From Mesostigma viride (taxonomy: Eukaryota > Streptophyta > Mesostigmatophyceae > Mesostigmatales > Mesostigmataceae), in the NCBI GenBank assembly GCA_009746045.1, contig RPFO01000104.1, positions 1,703,109 to 1,767,108 on the forward strand: a stretch of 64,000 bases of DNA. Reading direction: 5' to 3'. A program made the position numbers and the translations under genes. Below, one piece after another: positions 32,501 through 43,468 of this stretch. The notes beneath the pieces were generated by a model. The model was not told the DNA's origin and did not search any database. It was given only the letters and a program-made list of their open reading frames with translations. Position 1 is the first letter of the stretch. The number at the start of each line of letters is the position of its first letter.

Positions 32501-35500
32501 CTATTCCCTATTCCTTCCTATTCCCTATTCCCTCCTATTCCCTCCTCTTCCCTCCTATTCCCTCCTCTTTCCTCCTATTCCCTCCTATTCCCTCATCGGC
32601 CCTCATCTTCCTCATCTTCCCTGATCCTCCCTCATCTTACCTCCTCTCCCTCATGGTCCCGCTTTAGCTCGCCTCGGCTTATCTGCCTATTCCCATGCTG
32701 GCAAATCATAATACTGGAGCCCATGCCCCCATAATAATAATGCTTGACCCCACGCCCCACCGTGTGCAGGTGACCATTGCATACCCGGATGAGGGCGCCT
32801 GGAAGCGGTTCCACATGCAGTTCCAGGGCTACCCGGAGGTAAGTAGTGTGCGTGCACACGCACAAGCCTGGCCACGAGTCTGCGTTGTCTAGCGTTGTAT
32901 GGAGCCCGGTCGCCTGATCACAGCTTGCCATCATCCTTGCTTCCCCGCAACACAGTACCCTCCTGCACCCTCAGAAATGACAGGGATATACCCCTTCAAT
33001 AGGTGCCTAGTGACATACCCCAGGAGTAGGCGTCTAGTGATATACCCCTTCAATAGGTGCCTAGTGACATACCCCTGGAATGGGTGTCTAGTGATATACC
33101 CCTCGGATAGGTCCTTGGTAATGTACCCCTTCAACCGTAACTTGACATGGTAGTCTAGAGGGAAGGAATGATGTGGGAGAACCGAATGTGGCAGAATTCA
33201 TGGCTGCCTTTGTTAGGCGCGTGTGGTATGGTTGCATGCTTGTGTGGGTGTGGCTGCTCGCTCCCGATCATGTCCACCCCGACAATGTTGTCTGTTCATG
33301 TCACTCACCTTGGGGGCCCATGCTTGCCCGGTGGTCTTGTCCAGGTGATCTGCACCACCATATGCTGTCAATGACTTCATTCTCACTCTCATACGCCCAT
33401 GCTTGTGTGGTGTGGTTGCTTGCTCCAGATCATCTACACCAGCAGACACTGCTCATTCATCCCTTCTCACTCTGGTGCCCTTCTGTGTTTGCATGTGGTT
33501 GCGTTGTCCAAATCATCTGCACCAGCGAGCACTGTCCACTAATTATTCTCTCTTTCTCGGTGTACTAAGTACTCACTCTTCACTCTCTCGTACTCATTAT
33601 TCTCTCTTTCTCGGTGTACCAAGTACTCACTCTTCACTCTCTTGCGTGTGCGGTGTGGTTGCTCTTGCCCAGATCATCTGCACCAAGGTGCGTGACGGCG
33701 ACAAGCGCATCGTCCAGCTCAAGGAAGGTCAGCCGCTGGGTCGCCACGTCGTCATCGTGGATGACCTGGTGCAGTCCGGAGGCACGCTGCTGCAGTGCGC
33801 GGTGGGTGACCCATAGTGCATGCCCGTAGCACAGTAGGGGCTATATAGGAGTAGTGCTACCTGCGTGTGCGTTGTTGTACAATGGCCTTTGTAGTGACGA
33901 TAGGTCGTGGCTGCAGTGCATGGGTGGCTGTTCTCAAGGGCGCGACACTGCAAGCATACGACTAGTGTCAGCCCGATGAACCCGTGAATAGGAGGCACAA
34001 GTAATATCAGCCCGATGAACCCGTGAATAGGAGGCACAAGTAATATCAGCCCGATGAGCCCGTGAATAGGAGGCACAAGTAATATCAGCCCGATGAATCC
34101 GTGAATAGGAGGCACAAGTAAAATCAGCCCGATGAACCCGTGAATAGGAGGCACAAGTAATATCAGCCCGATGAACCCGTGAATAGGAGGCACAGGTAAT
34201 ATCAGCCCGATGAACCCGTGAATAGGAGGCACAAGTAATATCAGCCCGATGAACCCGTGAATAGGAGGCACAAGTAATATCAGCCCGATGAATCTGTGAA
34301 TAGGAGGCACAAGTAATATCAGCCCGATGAACCCGTGAAAAGTTGGCACAAGTAATATCAGCCCGATGAACCCGTGAATAGTAGGCACAGGTAGTGTCAG
34401 CCCGGTGAACCCGTGAATAGGAGGCACAAGTAATATCAGCCCGGTGAATCCGTGAATACAAGGCACATGCATCGAGCTAGCCCATGGTCACCTTGCATGG
34501 CCTACGTATGTGCAAACCATGAAGGAGTTATGGACTACTATATTGGCAAACCATACAGAAGTTTCCTAGCCAACCTTTTGGGGGTTGTGGTTCAATATCT
34601 GAGGCGCGGCTGCAGCATCCTACTTTTGATTAATTATGGGCAAACCATAAGCGAGTTTAATGCCAATTCCGTACATCCACAACGCCATCAGTCTCCAGGT
34701 CACCGGTTACCGGTCATCGGTCCTTCATAGCCAGCCCGCTGATATATCTTGTACCCATACCAACGCTATACCAACGCTATGCTGTTTTCAGCTAAACCGT
34801 GTAGGCCTCGCTCTGAACGAGCGCCATCCCATCATTATTAGCCCATTATCATTGCCGCATAACGCTACACATTTCCAACTCCATGTCCATCGTTCTGAAG
34901 AAGTCGTCAAACCGCGATAAGACGAAAGGCAGGCATGGGTTCCAGGCTTAGATCTTCTGGGATTGGGGCCTGCGCGCTGGTTGTGACCGATGCCTCGCTT
35001 CTTCTGATTGCGCCCGCAGAATGTGCTCCTTCCCCGTCAACATGCTCCCGCTTATGGTACCTGTGTCGCTTTCGGCCATGCTCCCCCCACATGCTTATGC
35101 TCGCGCACGCAGAATGTGCTCCACGCACGTGGCGCGGTCAAGGTCAGCGCGTACGCGACACATGGCGTGTTCCCACAGGAGTCGTGGAAGCGCTTCACGC
35201 AGCCCGCAGGTACGACCCCGATCCAACAGACACACGCAAGTGTGTGAAATAAGAACAAGCATAATTGGTGAATGGCACTGTATCGGTTCTCGCAGCCCGC
35301 AGGTACGAGATGGAGCCAAGCGTAAAAAGAATTACTCTCTTTCTTAAAAGAAGAGGACAGCGCATCGGCACAATATCATGGCAAGCCAACCACCTTTCAC
35401 GTGACCGTGGTCATCAATAGCGGCTTGCGTAGCCCGCTGGTAGGACAAGGGTCCAAATGTTTGTATACTACTAGTAGCATTTGTATACTAGTATATCAAG

Positions 35501-36186
35501 GAGACAACCATACTAGTATATGGTTAGGGCCAGTTGATGTGGTTAGGGTGTGGGCACGCCGATGGGAACATGACCAGTTCGACCCGCCTGCAGGTGTGAC
35601 CCGCACTGGCTACTCTAGCTCACGGTAGCTGAGTGCTAGTGGAGAACAACTGGGCACCCCTACGAGGGGGGTCGCCGCAGCTAGCCAAGGAAAGGGAAGG
35701 GAGGGTAGGCGCAGACAGTGCGACTGAACTCCTCGGATTGGATCCCACACAGTGATAATAATAATACTAGCAGCCGGCAGGTGCATTGTGGTGGGTATGA
35801 ACGGGATCCAAGTAGGGAGGGACCTGTGGCCCAGGGTGCAAAGTGCCAGAGCAGTGGGTATATTTTGGGGAATGGAAGACTGGGTTTCTTGTAGCAGTTC
35901 CCCTGGGACCATCCGCGTGACTCGTGACAATGTGGCGCAGCGTCTCCCTGCGCTTGGAAGTCCTTCATGGATGCATCGGGGATTGATTCGTTGCTGCGCA
36001 CTGAATGCTTCTGTTCTCGCTGCCCGTGGTTGCGGCGTGGTTGTGGCTGCAGCGGACACCGGTAAGGGTTTCACCCACTTTTGGATCAGCGACTCGTGCT
36101 CCCAGACGGTCGCAGCCATCCGCGGCGTGAAGCCGTTTGAGATCCTCAGCCTGTCCGCCTCGATTGCGGCTGCGCTCCAGATATAG
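29559..36186 (+). CDS. PRS: Ribose-phosphate pyrophosphokinase (PRPP synthetase), plant class II type, 7 exons
   Basis: Converts ribose 5-phosphate and ATP to PRPP for purine, pyrimidine, His and Trp synthesis. Exons: 29,559-29,683; 30,251-30,566; 31,310-31,405; 32,770-32,838; 33,673-33,801; 35,113-35,209; 36,053-36,186. All introns are GT-AG and phases match; the product is 321 aa. The PRPP-binding loop [13 protein letters not shown] is at residues 228-240. Other plant class II signatures are [70 protein letters not shown] and [10 protein letters not shown]. Plant class II enzymes are known to be phosphate-independent. No transit peptide is seen, so a cytosolic PRS4-like role is likely, unless an extra 5' exon was missed. 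The introns carry exon-edge copies and long satellites. Confidence 0.95.
29748..29938 (+). repeat. tandem copies of PRS exon 1 end with donor
   Basis: Four copies at ~48-bp spacing of the exon 1 end (tgcatatcgctgcccaccgt-type sequence, then GGAG|GTGGGT). The first copy retains most of the exon sequence and later ones drift. Confidence 0.9.
30078..30128 (+). repeat. degenerate telomere-like (TTTAGGG)n stretch
   Basis: Runs such as tttggggtttagggtctagg followed by gtttgggctttagggtctag resemble plant/green-algal telomere repeats. It lies in PRS intron 1, so it would be interstitial. Confidence 0.6.
31467..31522 (+). repeat. copy of PRS exon 3 end and intron 3 start
   Basis: Matches 31,388-31,440: ctgcccgatgccaa, then a run corresponding to the donor region and gccttgttatgct. 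The donor GTGAGT is replaced by gatggga in the copy. Confidence 0.88.
31917..32600 (+). repeat. 10-bp polypyrimidine satellite (CTCTTCCCTC)n, ~68 copies
   Basis: A phase-locked 10-mer array in PRS intron 3. Variants succeed each other in blocks: CTCTTCCCTC, then CTCGCCCCTC, then TTCTCCCCTC, then CTATTCCCTC. On the transcribed strand it is pure pyrimidine. The long Ser/Leu/Pro frames are artefacts. Confidence 0.97.
32985..33140 (+). repeat. ~29-bp tandem repeat, ~5-6 copies
   Basis: Unit atacccc-ttcaataggtgcctagtga in PRS intron 4. Confidence 0.9.
33252..33530 (+). repeat. dispersed copies of the PRS exon 5 acceptor and first codons
   Basis: Four copies (about 33,252, 33,335, 33,410, 33,495) resemble the real junction at 33,650-33,690: tgtggttgct, pyrimidines, CCAG, then ATCATCTGCACCA. 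Here the 3' splice site, not the donor, was copied. Confidence 0.85.
33960..34470 (+). repeat. 39-bp tandem repeat, 13 copies
   Basis: Unit atcagcccgatgaacccgtg plus aataggaggcacaagtaat. Units are 39 bp (13 codons), so frames stay open across the array. Located in PRS intron 5. Confidence 0.96.
35008..35310 (+). repeat. copies flanking PRS exon 6 on both sides
   Basis: At 35,010-35,030 the acceptor and exon start (cccgcagaatgtgctcc) is duplicated upstream of the real one (35,111). At 35,290-35,310 the exon end and donor (cgcagcccgcaggtacga) is duplicated downstream of the real one (35,209). A weaker copy occurs near 35,428. Confidence 0.82.
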
Positions 36187-37424
36187 GTCGCTGCATTCTA
36201 CTTGTGAAACGTTGCGTTCAAAGTACAGAACTGCACGCCTGAAGCAACAAAAGCAACAATGAAAAAAGCCAAACGAAAAAAAAAATGCGCCATCTCGTGC
36301 ATGAGATGAAAAGTGCTCCAAATTTTGAGCGGCGATGCCCGTGCACTCTGGGTCTTCTGGCACATACCAATAATGGGTTTAGAGATAGTCTGCCTCTGGA
36401 TGAATGGTGGGTATGAACACGGCATCCTGGCTATACACAGATGATAGCTACTGTAGGAGCTCATGTATATTAGACAACCAGCTCTGATGACAATAACAGT
36501 TCTAGATTGTTGTCGTGGCCTGGGTTTTCAAAGTACACCAGGGTGCCATGATATCGTGCAAGGCGTGCAGTGCTCAGATGTGGATGCGGTATCTAGTGGG
36601 ATGCGCTATCCAGTGGAGCATGCCTCCGCGCATGGGTATGGAAGTACTTGTGCGTACTTGATGGGACAACCAATGCTAGACGCATGGCATATACTTGTTT
36701 GGAAATGCTGGTCGGTTCATGGTCCAGTGAAACTCAAGGTCGAAGAAAACCTGGGAGACCTAATGTTCAAGAACTGGCTGCGCCAGATGGCTGAGCCATG
36801 GAATACATGGCATTGTATTCCATGGAGAACAGAAGGGAGAGCTTCATATGAGGGGAGTCCATGCGCAAAGTTGTGGGACGTTTTCCTTCCCTCGTGAGGG
36901 GGGGCGAGGGCTCAGACAATCGATTAATTTGCCGTCAAACAGCACACCGATGCTCAAGTGGGGGTTGGGTCACTGGGCAGGCCCAAGGTCAAATAATAAT
37001 ACAGTGGGAAACCATGGGGAGGCCTCTCCTTTGCTTGGAGGAAGATGTAGGACAAGGGGGTGAGGCAACGTGTAGAGAGGCCAACGTGCTTCCCCTCCCA
37101 GGTGGGGAAGGCATGCATCACCCTCCATGGGGCCCGCAACCAGGCAACTCAGGGCCCTACCCCAGCTAGTGTAGAATAAATTATAACCGGATTATTAGAT
37201 AGGCCCAGTGGATTAGCTTAGTTGCCTACACCATCACAAGGGCCCATCACAAAGGCTTCGTGGCTGCCCAACAGGACTGCAAGACTACATGAACGATTAA
37301 TTGATTAAAATGGGGAGGTTGTGATGGCAAGCGCAAGCGAGTACTTGCGTGTCACGCACAGAGGCATGCAGCAAGTACTGTTATATTAAGTGAGACTATG
37401 TTCCCGATCAATCCATCCATCCAT
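36187..37424. other. intergenic, no assigned gene
   Basis: A 144-codon frame (36,463-36,897) and some minus-strand frames have no recognisable domain. A block near 37,345-37,375 (agtacttgcgtgtcacgcac) is the inverted end of a LINE B-type tail (compare 16,795-16,820). Confidence 0.35.
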
Positions 37425-37482
37425 TGGAGTTAATACTCCATGACTCCCCAACGCGAGCACAAGTTTAATTCATTAATTAATG
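37425..37482 (+). mobile_element. SINE family C 3' remnant
   Basis: Contains ccatgactccccaacgcgag, then cacaagtttaatt and a TTAATTAA tail. Only the last ~55 bp of the element is present. Confidence 0.7.
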
Positions 37483-37562
37483 CAGCAAGAAGACGGAAGG
37501 ATGGCGGCGGGGCCCGCAGGCCCCGATCACCAGACTTCTTATCTCGATCCTTGATGGCTCCT

Positions 37563-37665
37563 CTGTCCGGATTTCCAGGAGCGGTTCAAGCTGTTGGGCA
37601 GCATCTTGCCTAGCTCTGCCAACGACATTCATGCTAGGATAGGCCTCGCTGCATAGGCGACTCTC
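37563..37665 (+). mobile_element. LINE reverse-transcriptase C-terminal fragment
   Basis: The frame RFKLLGSILPSSANDIHARI matches RFKLLGSMLPDTADDVDIRI at 22,950-23,010. It is an isolated ~100-bp piece in front of an ORF1 copy. Confidence 0.75.
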
Positions 37666-37889
37666 AATCCACAGGGACCGAGCCCCTGGGCAGGCTTTGG
37701 TACTCATGAATCCCCCTGGCCAGCCTCACCATGGAAACGTGGACTGTTACAGTAGTTTGCCGGACGTTAATACTCCCGTCTGTGAACTTTTGACGGGTGT
37801 GGCTGGTAAGTTGGGGGTACTCACAAAAAGCACTTTTTTCCCATGGGGTGGCCACGGCGCATCTGACACGGGGTGGCCGTGAAAACAGG

Positions 37890-39415
37890 ATTTTCTTGTA
37901 GGCCTTGAAGTCACGCAATATTATGGCGAGCAAACGCTCCTCCGCACAACGCAGCCTGGCGGCTGCGCTCAGCCCTGGATTTACGTCTGCAGCTCCGGCT
38001 GCAGCTTCGCCCTCCGGCCCAGCAGGCAGCGGCGACACTAGCCAAGCCCTAGTGGTCACCCAGCCCCCCGGGCTCGCCTCGCCCGCAGCGTCGCCTGAGC
38101 CCAAGCGCAGTCGCCCTGCCGAGCCGAGGTGGGACGAGTTCGACTTTGACGCCAGCCAGCCCGGCTTTTCTTACAAGCTCAACCACGACCGCCTCTTGAG
38201 CTACGCGTTCTGGGGATCGCACGCCTCGCTTACTGAAATGTGCAAGCAGCTCTTCCACCAGGGTCGCCTCGGTGATGCCTTTTACAGGAAGCGCCCATAC
38301 GAATACATCCTCACCGCCCCCCGCCCAAAACTGCAGCTATACGACCTCATTCTCCCTCCTAGCTTGGACGCTCCATCGAGGAGCTCTGGCCCCCCAAGCC
38401 CCTCACCACCACCTTGACCGAATCCTCCATCCGCTCAGTCCTTAAGGAGGCCCTCGCGCAGCACGCGTGGCCCCCCTCGCTGCAGATGTGGCAGCCATGG
38501 GCAGCACGCGCTGGCTGCCGAGCTCCCCCTCCTCTCCACCATCTCCACCGCCACCTCCACCCTCCTCGCCTCCTCCATCGCCACCACACCCACCACCGAC
38601 GCCATCACCGCCCAGCTCCGCGACATCGACCAGCGCCTCAAGGACAACGCCACCGCCATCGAGTGCCTGCACAACACCGCAGGCCAGTCACCGCCCAGGC
38701 GGTGAAGGACATTGCCAGCCCCCGCTGGCCCCCGGGCTGGCGATGCCCCTCCCACCCAGACCTGGGTGGACATGCTCAAGCAACACACCACCTCCACCAC
38801 CGACCTGCGCCGTCGCAGCGCAGCTCAAGCAGCAGACGCTCGACCTCCGCGAGGAGGCCGAGCTCGACGTACAAGCAGAGCCTTAACGTCATCGTCAAGA
38901 ACTTTGGCCTGGCGGAAGGTGAGAATTCCGTGACGCTTCCACAGGCCTTTGAGAGAGAAATCGATCCTTGGCCGCATGGGCCTCATTGGAGTGATCAAGC
39001 GGGACGCCCACCGCCTTCCCCGCTCGCGGGATAAGGCAGGGGCGCCTCAGCTTCTGCTCCTCTTTGAGAATCCGGCGGACAAGATTTCGTTTCTCGGACG
39101 ATGCAAGCGGCTCGAGAAGACTCACTACACCTTGGACGACGACTTGACCCTCGCGCAGCAACAACTACGCCCAAGCAAGCTGACCCCATAGGGAATGGGG
39201 TCACCCTCGTGAAACGTAGAACGGCGATGGGAGCTATGGCCGACCTACCTCCAGCTCCCGCAGCTAGAACGCGGCGGGGAAGCCAGTGTACTGGAAGGGG
39301 GCGGCCATCTACGTCGGCCACAAGCCCTGGCAAGCGACCCCCGCTGCCCCAGCCCCTCCAGACACCCCAGCTTAGGGGAATACAGCAGTAGTATAGTGTA
39401 GAATAGTAAGGCCTA
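37890..39415 (+). mobile_element. LINE family A ORF1 copy
   Basis: Begins MASKRSSAQRSLAAALS at 37,923 and stays open to 38,417 (Pro/Ser-rich, then WDEFDFDASQPGFSYKLNHD and FWGSHASLTEMCKQ). It continues in shifted frames through a coiled-coil-like middle to LEKTHYTLDDDLTLAQQQ (39,110-39,165). A ~37-bp extra segment interrupts the last block near 39,170-39,215. The product would be the nucleic-acid-binding protein of the LINE. Not functional as it stands. Confidence 0.85.
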
Positions 39416-39431
39416 GCCACCGTGGCCTTGT

Positions 39432-39642
39432 AGATTCTGATTTGGCACGCCGCAAAGGTAAAAACCTTTTGTGTTCAGTGCCGATCCGCAGAAATCGCGA
39501 TCTACAAATGAATCCAGGCCGGAATCGAACTGGGGACCTCTCGCACCAACTTTTGCTGACTATAGGACGGACGTCTCCTGATCCTAATTAAGGCATCGCC
39601 AACTGACACCTACAGTCCAACCGCAAAAGTTCTCCATCAAAA
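39432..39642 (-). mobile_element. SINE family D, tRNA-derived, full-length inverted copy
   Basis: Reverse complement of the element at 24,236-24,430. The B-box reads ccggaatcgaactggggacc on the plus strand. It sits between two LINE A ORF1 copies. Confidence 0.88.
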
Positions 39643-39726
39643 GTTGTACATATACGCCTATAACGGGCCCTATATACCAGCTGATGCCTTAGCATTATTT
39701 AGCCATGTACATGTGTGCCTATATAC

Positions 39727-41440
39727 GAGCCACGAGCCACGAGCCACGAGCCACGAGCCACGAGCCACGAGCCACGAGCCACGAGCCACGAGCGGACATG
39801 GCTGACGGCGGAGCTCAGAACTTTTGCGTCTGAGCCCCAAATGCAGTCAGATCACTTGCAACCGATGCGTCTTTTCTAGGCGCATCTGCTACTATCATCG
39901 GTTACAGCTGTAACGCAGTATTGTGACCAGCCTGCAGCTATTACGCAAAGCACCACGGCATCTTTCTAAGACGTATACGCTGATATATTTTCCCGACGCC
40001 ATTACGCACTATTGTGGCCAGCAAACGCAACTCGACGAATCGCAGTTTGGAGGCTGCCATGAGCCACGCAAATATGCCTGCAGCCCCAGCCATGCAGTTC
40101 CGCCTCCCGGCCTCCCAGGCAGCGGTGACCCTAGCCAAGAGTTAGTGGTTCACTCGGCTGCTCACGCGGCCTCGCCATCGGCATCGCCCGAAACCAAACG
40201 CAGTCCGCCCATCCGCGGTCCGCGAACCGCATTTCAAGCCCAAAACCTTCAACGTCGACGATTACGACTGGTACAACATTGCCCCGTGCACTGCTCTGGA
40301 GTGCATTTTCTACGGGGATTACGCCTCGCTCCTTGAGCTGTGCCTCCACCTTCACAGCATCAACCGTCTTCTCGAGCCAGATGGCCGCAGGCTTCAAAAC
40401 CGAGATCTGCTGCTGACGGGCCTCCACTACAACCGGCCAGACCTTCAGCACCTGACTCTCTGCTCCCTCCTCACGAAGTCTGCCGGCGAGATCTGGGCTC
40501 CATCATCCATCTCCGCATCTACACTCCGCTCCATCCTTACGGAGGCCATCCAGCAGCACGTGACCCCCCTTGCCGCAGATGTGGCAGCAATGGGAGGCAC
40601 GTTGGCTGCTGAGCTCCCTCACATTTCCACCAGTGACCGTCACCTCCACCTCCACCTCCACCCTCCTCGCCTCCACCTCCACTGCCGCCTCCACCTGAGT
40701 CCACAGCCGACATCAAAACCCAGCTCCACGACATCGACCAGCGCCTCCACGACCACGCCATCGCCATCGAATGCTTGCAAAACACCGCAGGCATCACCGC
40801 CCAGGCGGTGAAGGACATCGCTGCCCAGCCGGCATCTGCTGGCCCGGCCAGCGATGCTCCTCCCACCCAGACCTGGGCGGACCTGCTCAAGCACCACTCC
40901 ACCACCACCACCTCCACCATCGCGGCACAGCTCAAGCAACAAGCCCTCGACCTCCGCGAGGAGGCCGACCGCACCCAGCATAGCCACAATGTCATCGTCA
41001 AGCACTTCGACCAGCCGGCAGATGAGACCTCGACGAGTCTTCTCACGGAATTTAAGCGCGACATCATCTTGCCCCCATGCACATCACTGGTCGGGTGAGC
41101 TGCGGATGTCGGCTGCCCGCCTTCCCCGCGCGCGGGGTAAGGCTGGCCCGGCTCCCCTGCTCCTCACCTTTCAAGTACATGGCGGACAAGCTGTTGTTTC
41201 TTAAAAGCCGCAAGAAGCTCTCGAGGACTCACTTCACGCTGGACGACGACCTGACCCTGGCCCAGCAACAACGGCGACGCGAGCTATGGCCGACCTACCT
41301 CCAGCTCCGGCAAAGCGCAGGGGGGGAACCGGTATACTGGCGGGGGGACGTCATCCACGTCGACCACAAGCCGGCCTTGGCAGGCACCCCCAGTCTAAGG
41401 AATATAGCAGTAGTGTAGATTAGTAAGGCTTAGCCTACCA
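39727..41440 (+). mobile_element. LINE family A 5' UTR and ORF1 copy
   Basis: Starts with ~9 tandem CGAGCCA units (39,727-39,792), then the family 5' UTR (tgacggcggagctcagaact). ORF1 follows from about 40,020 in several frames (start block similar to 37,923). It includes RTQHSHNVIVKHFDQPADE, and the C-terminal RRM/CTD block KKLSRTHFTLDDDLTLAQQQ, then ELWPTYLQLRQ and VYWRGDVIHVDHK (about 41,205-41,370). ORF2 is absent downstream. Confidence 0.87.
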
Positions 41441-41544
41441 CGCGGCCCCAGCGCATGTGCGCCCATAATGGCCATGGATGATGCAATTAAGAATTTAGCC
41501 ACGCCCTGCCTATAATGGGACCCCCATGGATGAATTAGCTCAGC

Positions 41545-42385
41545 CCTGCCTATACAGAGAGTCACTCTCTGATGAGAAGCCATGCCCTAGCTCTTGTATA
41601 GCAATGGTGATCTTTCCCCCCCATGACAGGCTCCCCTTAGTTGGGTTGAGCTTGAGACTCTGGGAGGTGCAGGTGCCCCTTGGTGCACCTAGAGCAAGTG
41701 TCGTTTACATTCCCACCCTTGCATGAAGTAGCTTAGAATGTATTAAAAGCCATAATATGCCCCTTCTCTGGGATATGTGCTACATATTCTCCCAACGGAA
41801 TTATGTTCCTAATTAATGTGTGCCTATGATGTGCCACACACCAGATGATTAAACTAAATTAAACTAAATTAAACTAAATTAAACTAAATTAAACTAAATT
41901 AAACTAAATTAAATTATAACATGACTCCGTTGGGAGATCATGTGGCACATATTCCTTGCTGGATGGGTGGAGGTGGGCGGAGCGGCGGAATCGAACTAAG
42001 CTAACTCTTGAGCTATCTAGTCTAGAAAATCCTAACTACGCTACTCAGCAAAGCGCCCCTTCCGCTTGGGGGGAGGGGGCTTGCCCACAGGGGCTGGCGT
42101 GTGAGCCTAGACAAACACCAGATGATGCCTAGCTTTATTTAGTTATGCTATGCCCATGCTGAGAGCTACTCTCTGCTGAGAAGCCATGCCCTAGCCCTTG
42201 TTTAGCCACGATGATCTTCCACCCCATGCCAGGCCTTTGAGCTCTGATACATCATGGTGGTGCAGGTGCACTTTGTGCACCCAGAGCTTGTGTAGTTTAC
42301 ACCCTACCAGGTGCAGGAAGTAGCAAGAATGTATTACAAGCCATATGCCCCTTCTCTGGGACATGTGCTACATAAACTCTTGCAA
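41545..42385 (+). mobile_element. two tandem copies of a ~290-bp non-autonomous repeat (family E)
   Basis: Copy 1 (41,545-41,837) and copy 2 (42,150-42,385) share gagaagccatgccctagc, a middle block with gtgca and tgcacc, and cttctctgggacatgtgcta near the end. Copy 1 ends in a ctcccaacgg hairpin and an ATTAAT tail resembling LINE A and SINE C. The LINE A fragment at 41,850-42,114 lies between them. Confidence 0.8.
41850..42114 (-). mobile_element. LINE family A, 5'-truncated 3' end with target-site duplication
   Basis: The minus strand matches 23,583-23,815: ggctcacacgccagcccctg, the 3' UTR, the hairpin, and a long (TTTAA/GTTTAA)n tail at 41,850-41,918. It is flanked by the perfect 12-bp direct repeat acaccagatgat (41,838-41,849 and 42,115-42,126). 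Confidence 0.93.
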
Positions 42386-43468
42386 GTGAGACAACTATCC
42401 AAGAGACGACCAACGCACTATGCTCGCGCACTTAGTTCATGACTTATAGACACGCCTATTCCGTATACAAGTTTCCCAAACGAACTGTATGTGGGAAACG
42501 CGGCGATTCCGTTTTTGTTAGGTTTTATTTCGAAAGGTGGGCTATTAGCCCATCAAAAATTCTTCTGAGGCCCGAAGGCCTACAGAAGGGGGATTGGTAT
42601 AGTTTTCAATTGGCAGTAGCCGCCCATCTGTAGAACATCACACGGCGCGGCATTGCCCCAAGCGCAAAGATAACCTTAAAGTGGCATCGTCACGATCTAT
42701 ATCCGGCGAACAACTGCAAAGCGTCTGCTGGTTTTCGTGATGTTCATCGACGGTAGCTTGTTGTCGCATCTACGGTGAAGCGCGCAACTCGCGGCGCGGC
42801 GAAATCTTCTAATTCTTGCATCGCTGCTTTTGTTCTGGAGGATAAACAAAGGCACGTGCAGCGAGAATTCTAGGCTCTCGGCAATTCATGGTGGCAATGG
42901 CCAGCCAGATGGTGCCCACAATTTCCCTTAGAAGCTCATCCGCCTCCCTTAATTGTTGCCCAATTGTTGGCAGCAACCAAGAAGCCTCGCTAAAAGCTGC
43001 TTGCCCTTCGCATATTTTCCAACGGTGCACAAGAAAACGCGACAGTTTCAGGCACGTGATGATCTGCTGGTGCCAGAACAGAATGTGTGCCAGCTAGCCT
43101 CTCCGAACTTTTGCACTCTCCTGCAGGTGTGATGACCGTATGGTACCTATATATTAATGCCAGGGCTGTCGTGGCGAAACCGTTTCACTAGTTTAAGCGG
43201 ACATTCCTGTTCCTAAACAACCGAATAATGAGATATTCCGCCGAGTGATGGTCCATTCCCCGTAAGTGGCGATGATGAAGATTTACTTAGAAAATATTAT
43301 TTATCGTGTCTAGGTAAAATAATAAAACTTGGCAGGCCACTTTCTGGCTGTGCCGCGTATGTGGTGATCAAATGCAGGCAGACAGCGGGGATCGGGGTTT
43401 GGGGCACCCCGTTAGCGCCCCGCGGCCAACGGCTATCTGCTCCCGCGAGACCACGCAACGCAGTTGTG
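42386..43468. other. upstream region of the PfkB gene
   Basis: A 64-codon plus-strand frame (42,439-42,633) and a 73-codon minus-strand frame (42,809-43,030; leucine-rich, with a hydrophobic stretch IVGTIWLAIATM) show no known domain. The PfkB first exon could extend upstream in frame to an ATG at 43,361. Confidence 0.3.

Noticed and set aside
31661-32734. 357-codon Ser/Leu/Pro frame
   Set aside because: Open only because the 10-bp satellite lacks stops in three frames; it lies in a PRS intron.
33729-34472. 247-codon minus-strand frame of [13 protein letters not shown] repeats
   Set aside because: 39-bp satellite, a multiple of three, in PRS intron 5. No start context and no homologue recognised.
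37905-38417. 170-codon frame as a host gene
   Set aside because: Same N-terminus occurs in two other LINE A copies in the window; it is ORF1.
38414-39034. 206-codon His/Pro/Arg-rich frame
   Set aside because: Out-of-frame reading of LINE A ORF1.
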